From Methylocystaceae bacterium (GTDB taxonomy: Bacteria; Pseudomonadota; Alphaproteobacteria; Rhizobiales; Beijerinckiaceae): a stretch of 10,392 bases of DNA. This document shows positions 8,073 to 10,392 of the stretch, piece by piece. Made by a program: the position numbers and the translations under genes. The stretch spans positions 3,168-13,559 of the forward strand of contig PLZT01000506.1 of NCBI GenBank assembly GCA_003152255.1, written 5' to 3'. Under the pieces are notes generated by a model. The model was not told the origin of the DNA, did not search any database, and worked only from the letters and a program-made list of their open reading frames with translations. The number at the start of each line of letters is the position of its first letter. The first letter of the stretch is position 1.

Positions 8073-9257
8073 TTGACCCCTAGCCCACAGTCGTTCGACA
8101 GCGCTCCAACGGTCTCGGAGCGGCCTTCCGTGGTTTTTGGGCTCGACCAACCGCTCGTTACCGACGGCGGGGGGAGCATAGCGCCGTTGACCATTGGCTT
8201 CGAAACTTATGGCGCGCTCAACTCCGCGCGCAGCAACGCCATTCTCTTGTGTCACGCGCTGACGGGCGACCAATATGCCGCAAGCGTGCATCCCGTGACG
8301 GGAAAGCCGGGCTGGTGGGATGTGCTGGTCGGCCCGGGGTTGCCCTTCGACACCGACCGTTTTTTCGTCATCTGCTCGAACGTGGTCGGCGGTTGCATGG
8401 GCACGACCGGCCCGGCCTCGATCAATTTGGCGACCGGCCGCGCTTACGGTCTCGATTTTCCGGTCGTCACGATACGCGACATGGTGCGCGCGCAGGCCAT
8501 GCTGATCGATCGTCTCGGCATCGACACGCTGTTTTGCGTGGCGGGTGGTTCGATGGGCGGGATGCAGGTGCTGCAATGGGCGGCGAGCTATCCCGAGCGG
8601 GTCTTCGCGGCCATGCCAATCGCCACCGCCGCGCGGCACTCCTCGCAAAACATCGCGTTCCACGAGGTTGGCCGGCAAGCGGTGATGGCGGACCCGGATT
8701 GGCGGGGCGGGCGCTATCTCGATGAAGGCGTGCGTCCGGAGAAGGGGCTCGCGGTGGCGCGCATGTCGGCGCATATCACTTATCTGTCGGAACAAGCGCT
8801 GCAGCGCAAATTCGGGCGCAAGTTGCAGGCGCGCGCCGCGCCGACCTTCTCCTTCGACGCGGACTTCCAGATCGAGAGCTATCTGCGCCACCAAGGTCTG
8901 GCGTTCGTCGAGCGTTTCGACGCGAATTCATATCTTTTCGTTACGAGAGCCTGCGATTATTTCGACCTCGCGGCGGATTACGGCGGCTCCCTGGCGCGCG
9001 CCTTCGCAGGCGCCAAGACGCGCTTTTGCGTGATCTCCTTCACTTCCGACTGGCTTTATCCGACCTCCGCCTCCCGCGCCATCGTTCACGCTCTGAACGC
9101 CGGCGGCGCCTCCGTGTCCTTCGTCGAGATCGCCAGCGACAAGGGACACGACGCCTTTTTGCTCTACGAGCCCGACTTCTTCGCGACCACGCGCGGCTTT
9201 CTCGAATCCGCGGCGCGCGCGCGCGCTATAGCTCCGGTCACGGCAAGGCGGTCATGA
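8073..9257 (+). CDS. metX: homoserine O-acyltransferase MetX
   Basis: A 394-residue alpha/beta-hydrolase-fold transferase that acylates the hydroxyl of homoserine, the committed step of methionine synthesis. MetX proteins use acetyl-CoA or, in some lineages, succinyl-CoA; I cannot decide which from sequence. Seen: [12 protein letters not shown] at 58-69; [10 protein letters not shown] at 80-89; [14 protein letters not shown] at 101-114; the nucleophile elbow GGSMGGMQ with Ser160; Asp326 in SFTSDWLYP; and His359 in KGHDAF. All three triad residues are present and the length is normal. The start is a TTG at 8073: AGGAG (8063-8067) lies five bases before it, no in-frame ATG or GTG occurs closer, and the next in-frame ATG is deep in the protein. 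The stop overlaps the metW start by 4 bp. The gene presumably responds to methionine demand through its short leader, but no riboswitch is visible. Confidence 0.95.
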   Translation: MTPSPQSFDSAPTVSERPSVVFGLDQPLVTDGGGSIAPLTIGFETYGALNSARSNAILLCHALTGDQYAASVHPVTGKPGWWDVLVGPGLPFDTDRFFVICSNVVGGCMGTTGPASINLATGRAYGLDFPVVTIRDMVRAQAMLIDRLGIDTLFCVAGGSMGGMQVLQWAASYPERVFAAMPIATAARHSSQNIAFHEVGRQAVMADPDWRGGRYLDEGVRPEKGLAVARMSAHITYLSEQALQRKFGRKLQARAAPTFSFDADFQIESYLRHQGLAFVERFDANSYLFVTRACDYFDLAADYGGSLARAFAGAKTRFCVISFTSDWLYPTSASRAIVHALNAGGASVSFVEIASDKGHDAFLLYEPDFFATTRGFLESAARARAIAPVTARRS

Positions 9258-9907
9258 CGACGAGTCTGAAAATCGCGCCCGGGCGTTTCGACCTCGCCGT
9301 GGTGGCCGATATTGTCGAACCGGGCAGCCGCGTGCTGGACGTGGGCTGCGGCGATGGTCTCTTGCTGCAAATGCTTGAAAGGCAAAAACAGGTTGACGGG
9401 CGCGGCGTCGAACTGTCGCAGCGCGGCGTGAATGATTGCGTCGCGAAAGGCCTCTCCGTGATTCAGGGCGACGCCGACACCGACCTCAGCGATTATCCCG
9501 AAGACGGTTTCGATTATGTGATTTTGTCGCAGACGCTGCAGGCGACGCAGCGTCCACGCGTCGTGCTCGACAATATGCTGCGCATCGGTCGAAGGGCCAT
9601 CGTCTCTTTCCCCAATTTCGGTCACTGGCGCGTGCGCGCGGAATTGCTGCTGCGCGGCCGAATGCCGAAAACCCCCAATCTCGACTTCGCCTGGTATGAC
9701 ACGCCCAACATCCATTTGTGCACGATCCGAGACTTTGTCGAACTGGCCGACGAGATCGGCGCGCACATCGAACGCGGCGTCGCGCTCGACCGCGCCGGCG
9801 CGCCCATCAGATGGAAAGCGCCGTGGCCCGTGATGAACCTCTTTGGCGCGCAGGCCATATTCCTGCTTGAACGCGGTCGCGAAACGGGGCGCGACGCGAA
9901 CCCGTAG
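9254..9907 (+). CDS. metW: methionine biosynthesis protein MetW (class I methyltransferase fold)
   Basis: A 217-residue protein with a SAM-dependent methyltransferase fold, found next to metX across proteobacteria and linked to MetX activity; a methyl-transfer reaction for it is not established to my knowledge. Seen: motif [10 protein letters not shown] at 27-35, the acidic strand end GVELS at 51-55, the [11 protein letters not shown] region at 72-82, [13 protein letters not shown] at 86-98 and the MetW-specific stretches [10 protein letters not shown] (116-125) and [15 protein letters not shown] (147-161). The frame is open upstream into metX, but the ATG at 9254 within the ATGA overlap gives the usual family length and start ([20 protein letters not shown]). 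The overlap implies translational coupling, consistent with the two proteins acting together. Confidence 0.95.
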   Translation: MTTSLKIAPGRFDLAVVADIVEPGSRVLDVGCGDGLLLQMLERQKQVDGRGVELSQRGVNDCVAKGLSVIQGDADTDLSDYPEDGFDYVILSQTLQATQRPRVVLDNMLRIGRRAIVSFPNFGHWRVRAELLLRGRMPKTPNLDFAWYDTPNIHLCTIRDFVELADEIGAHIERGVALDRAGAPIRWKAPWPVMNLFGAQAIFLLERGRETGRDANP

Positions 9908-10013
9908 CGAGCGCCGCGTCGATTGTCTGGCCGCCCCCAATAGCCATTCGTGTTGCACCGCAGTGTATAAAATCCCGGCCCAGCGGTCCCTGCGCGGGGA
10001 TGTCGCCTTTCGC

Positions 10014-10051
10014 TTCGACCACTTCCGCGTTAACGTCCGGAGTTGGTCGAA
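10014..10051. repeat. inverted repeat upstream of the Crp/Fnr gene
   Basis: TTCGACCA (10014-10021) and TGGTCGAA (10044-10051) are perfectly complementary. Further pairing inside (CTTCCG with CGGAG around the palindrome CGTTAACG) can extend the stem with bulges. There is no T-run. It could be an operator or a folded leader. Confidence 0.45.
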
Positions 10052-10082
10052 CCCATCGAGGGGGCTTCCTCCATGTCCTTAT

Positions 10083-10107
10083 GAAGCCTTCGCGGCGGGA
10101 AGGCTTC
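10083..10107. repeat. 9-bp perfect hairpin, possible metXW transcription end
   Basis: GAAGCCTTC (10083-10091) and GAAGGCTTC (10099-10107) pair perfectly around the loop GCGGCGG. A second small hairpin, CGCATT-GCA-AATGCG (10107-10121), shares its last base. No T-run follows on either strand, so a classic intrinsic terminator is not supported. Confidence 0.45.
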
Positions 10108-10204
10108 GCATTGCAAATGCGCGAGCGGCGTGATGGAAAAAATGAGTTCGGCGGGGTCGCTTTGTTCGTTCGAAAGACGGACGGGCGTGAGGAAAGCAAG
10201 CGCC

Positions 10205-10392
10205 ATGTCCGAATTACCGCCGTTGCGGGATTTCCCGCTGTTCGCTTCGCTCGACGAGGCGACGCTGCACCGCCTGACGCTCGACGCCAAGGTCGAGACC
10301 TATGCCGATGGAGACGTGATCTTTCGCCAAGGCGACGCCGTCGCGGCGATCATGCTCATCGTGCGGGGCTTCGTTAAGCTTTTGCGCACCGC
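10205..10392 (+). CDS. Crp/Fnr-family transcription regulator, N-terminal fragment (cut by window edge)
   Basis: The first 62 residues of a cyclic-nucleotide-binding-fold regulator. Seen: LRDFPLFASLDEATLHRL at 7-24, which matches the first helices of Crp/Fnr proteins; the beta-roll segment YADGDVIFRQGD at 33-44, with the Gly and the FRQGD turn conserved in the family; and IVRGFVKLLR at 52-61. The DNA-binding helix-turn-helix lies past the window edge, so the subfamily and ligand cannot be named. No cysteine cluster for an Fnr-type iron-sulfur centre is present in the visible N terminus. The ATG at 10205 is preceded by GAGG twelve bases away, which is long. A GTG at 10187 in the same frame would add six residues and is an alternative start. 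Confidence 0.88.
   Translation, partial: MSELPPLRDFPLFASLDEATLHRLTLDAKVETYADGDVIFRQGDAVAAIMLIVRGFVKLLRT

Larger units (their letters stand above)
9908..10204. other. intergenic region between metW and the Crp/Fnr gene
   Basis: These 297 bp hold no convincing gene; short frames across it lack ribosome sites and known motifs. TATAAAAT at 9966-9973 looks like a -10 element, but the -35 position at 16-18 bases' spacing is poor. Three inverted repeats occur at 10014-10051, 10083-10107 and 10107-10121. The promoter of the Crp/Fnr gene and the end of the metXW transcript must be here. Confidence 0.5.

Noticed and set aside
7761..8894. 377-codon open frame on the minus strand
   Set aside because: It overlaps the 3' end of the hydrolase and most of metX in antisense; Arg-rich, without recognisable motifs.
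9966..9973. TATAAAAT as the -10 of a promoter for the Crp/Fnr gene
   Set aside because: The -35 position at 16-18 bases' spacing does not resemble TTGACA, and TTGCAC upstream is only 7 bases away. Kept only as a remark.

Overview
The window is GC-rich, densely coded chromosomal DNA whose gene content points to an alphaproteobacterium, most likely of the order Hyphomicrobiales (Rhizobiales). The evidence is the run miaA / serB / Do-type protease / hflC / hflK, a PsiF-repeat protein, and a metX-metW pair. I cannot fix the genus from sequence alone. A methylotroph-like relative is only a guess from overall protein flavour. I see housekeeping genes and no mobile element, CRISPR array, rRNA, tRNA or defence system.

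Left part (1-5303). A 5' fragment of miaA (minus strand, tRNA prenyltransferase) diverges from serB (plus strand, last step of serine synthesis) across only 27 bp. serB converges on a minus-strand envelope quality-control block that reads hflK -> hflC -> Do/DegP-like protease. HflK and HflC are the SPFH membrane complex that surrounds and modulates FtsH, and their genes overlap by 4 bp. The protease, with signal peptide, His-Asp-Ser triad and two PDZ domains, handles misfolded periplasmic protein. A perfect 12-bp hairpin lies between the convergent serB and protease genes. Upstream of hflK is a plausible sigma70 promoter, then a small secreted PsiF-repeat protein on the same strand.

Middle (5304-7117). 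A 347-bp gap without a convincing gene is followed by a minus-strand GT4-type glycosyltransferase. A 255-bp divergent intergenic region with a GC-rich hairpin and an AT-rich patch comes next.

Right part (7118-10392). On the plus strand lie an alpha/beta hydrolase resembling the ABHD10 family, then metX (TTG start, strong Shine-Dalgarno) and metW with a 4-bp ATGA overlap. MetX acylates homoserine at the start of methionine synthesis and MetW is its usual partner. A 297-bp gap with several inverted repeats leads into the 5' end of a Crp/Fnr-type regulator cut by the window edge.

The most useful second-look items are the inverted repeat between the metX promoter and ribosome binding site, the ABHD10-like hydrolase beside metXW, the inverted repeats before the Crp/Fnr gene, and the PsiF gene next to hflK. 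I found no convincing undescribed multi-gene system.
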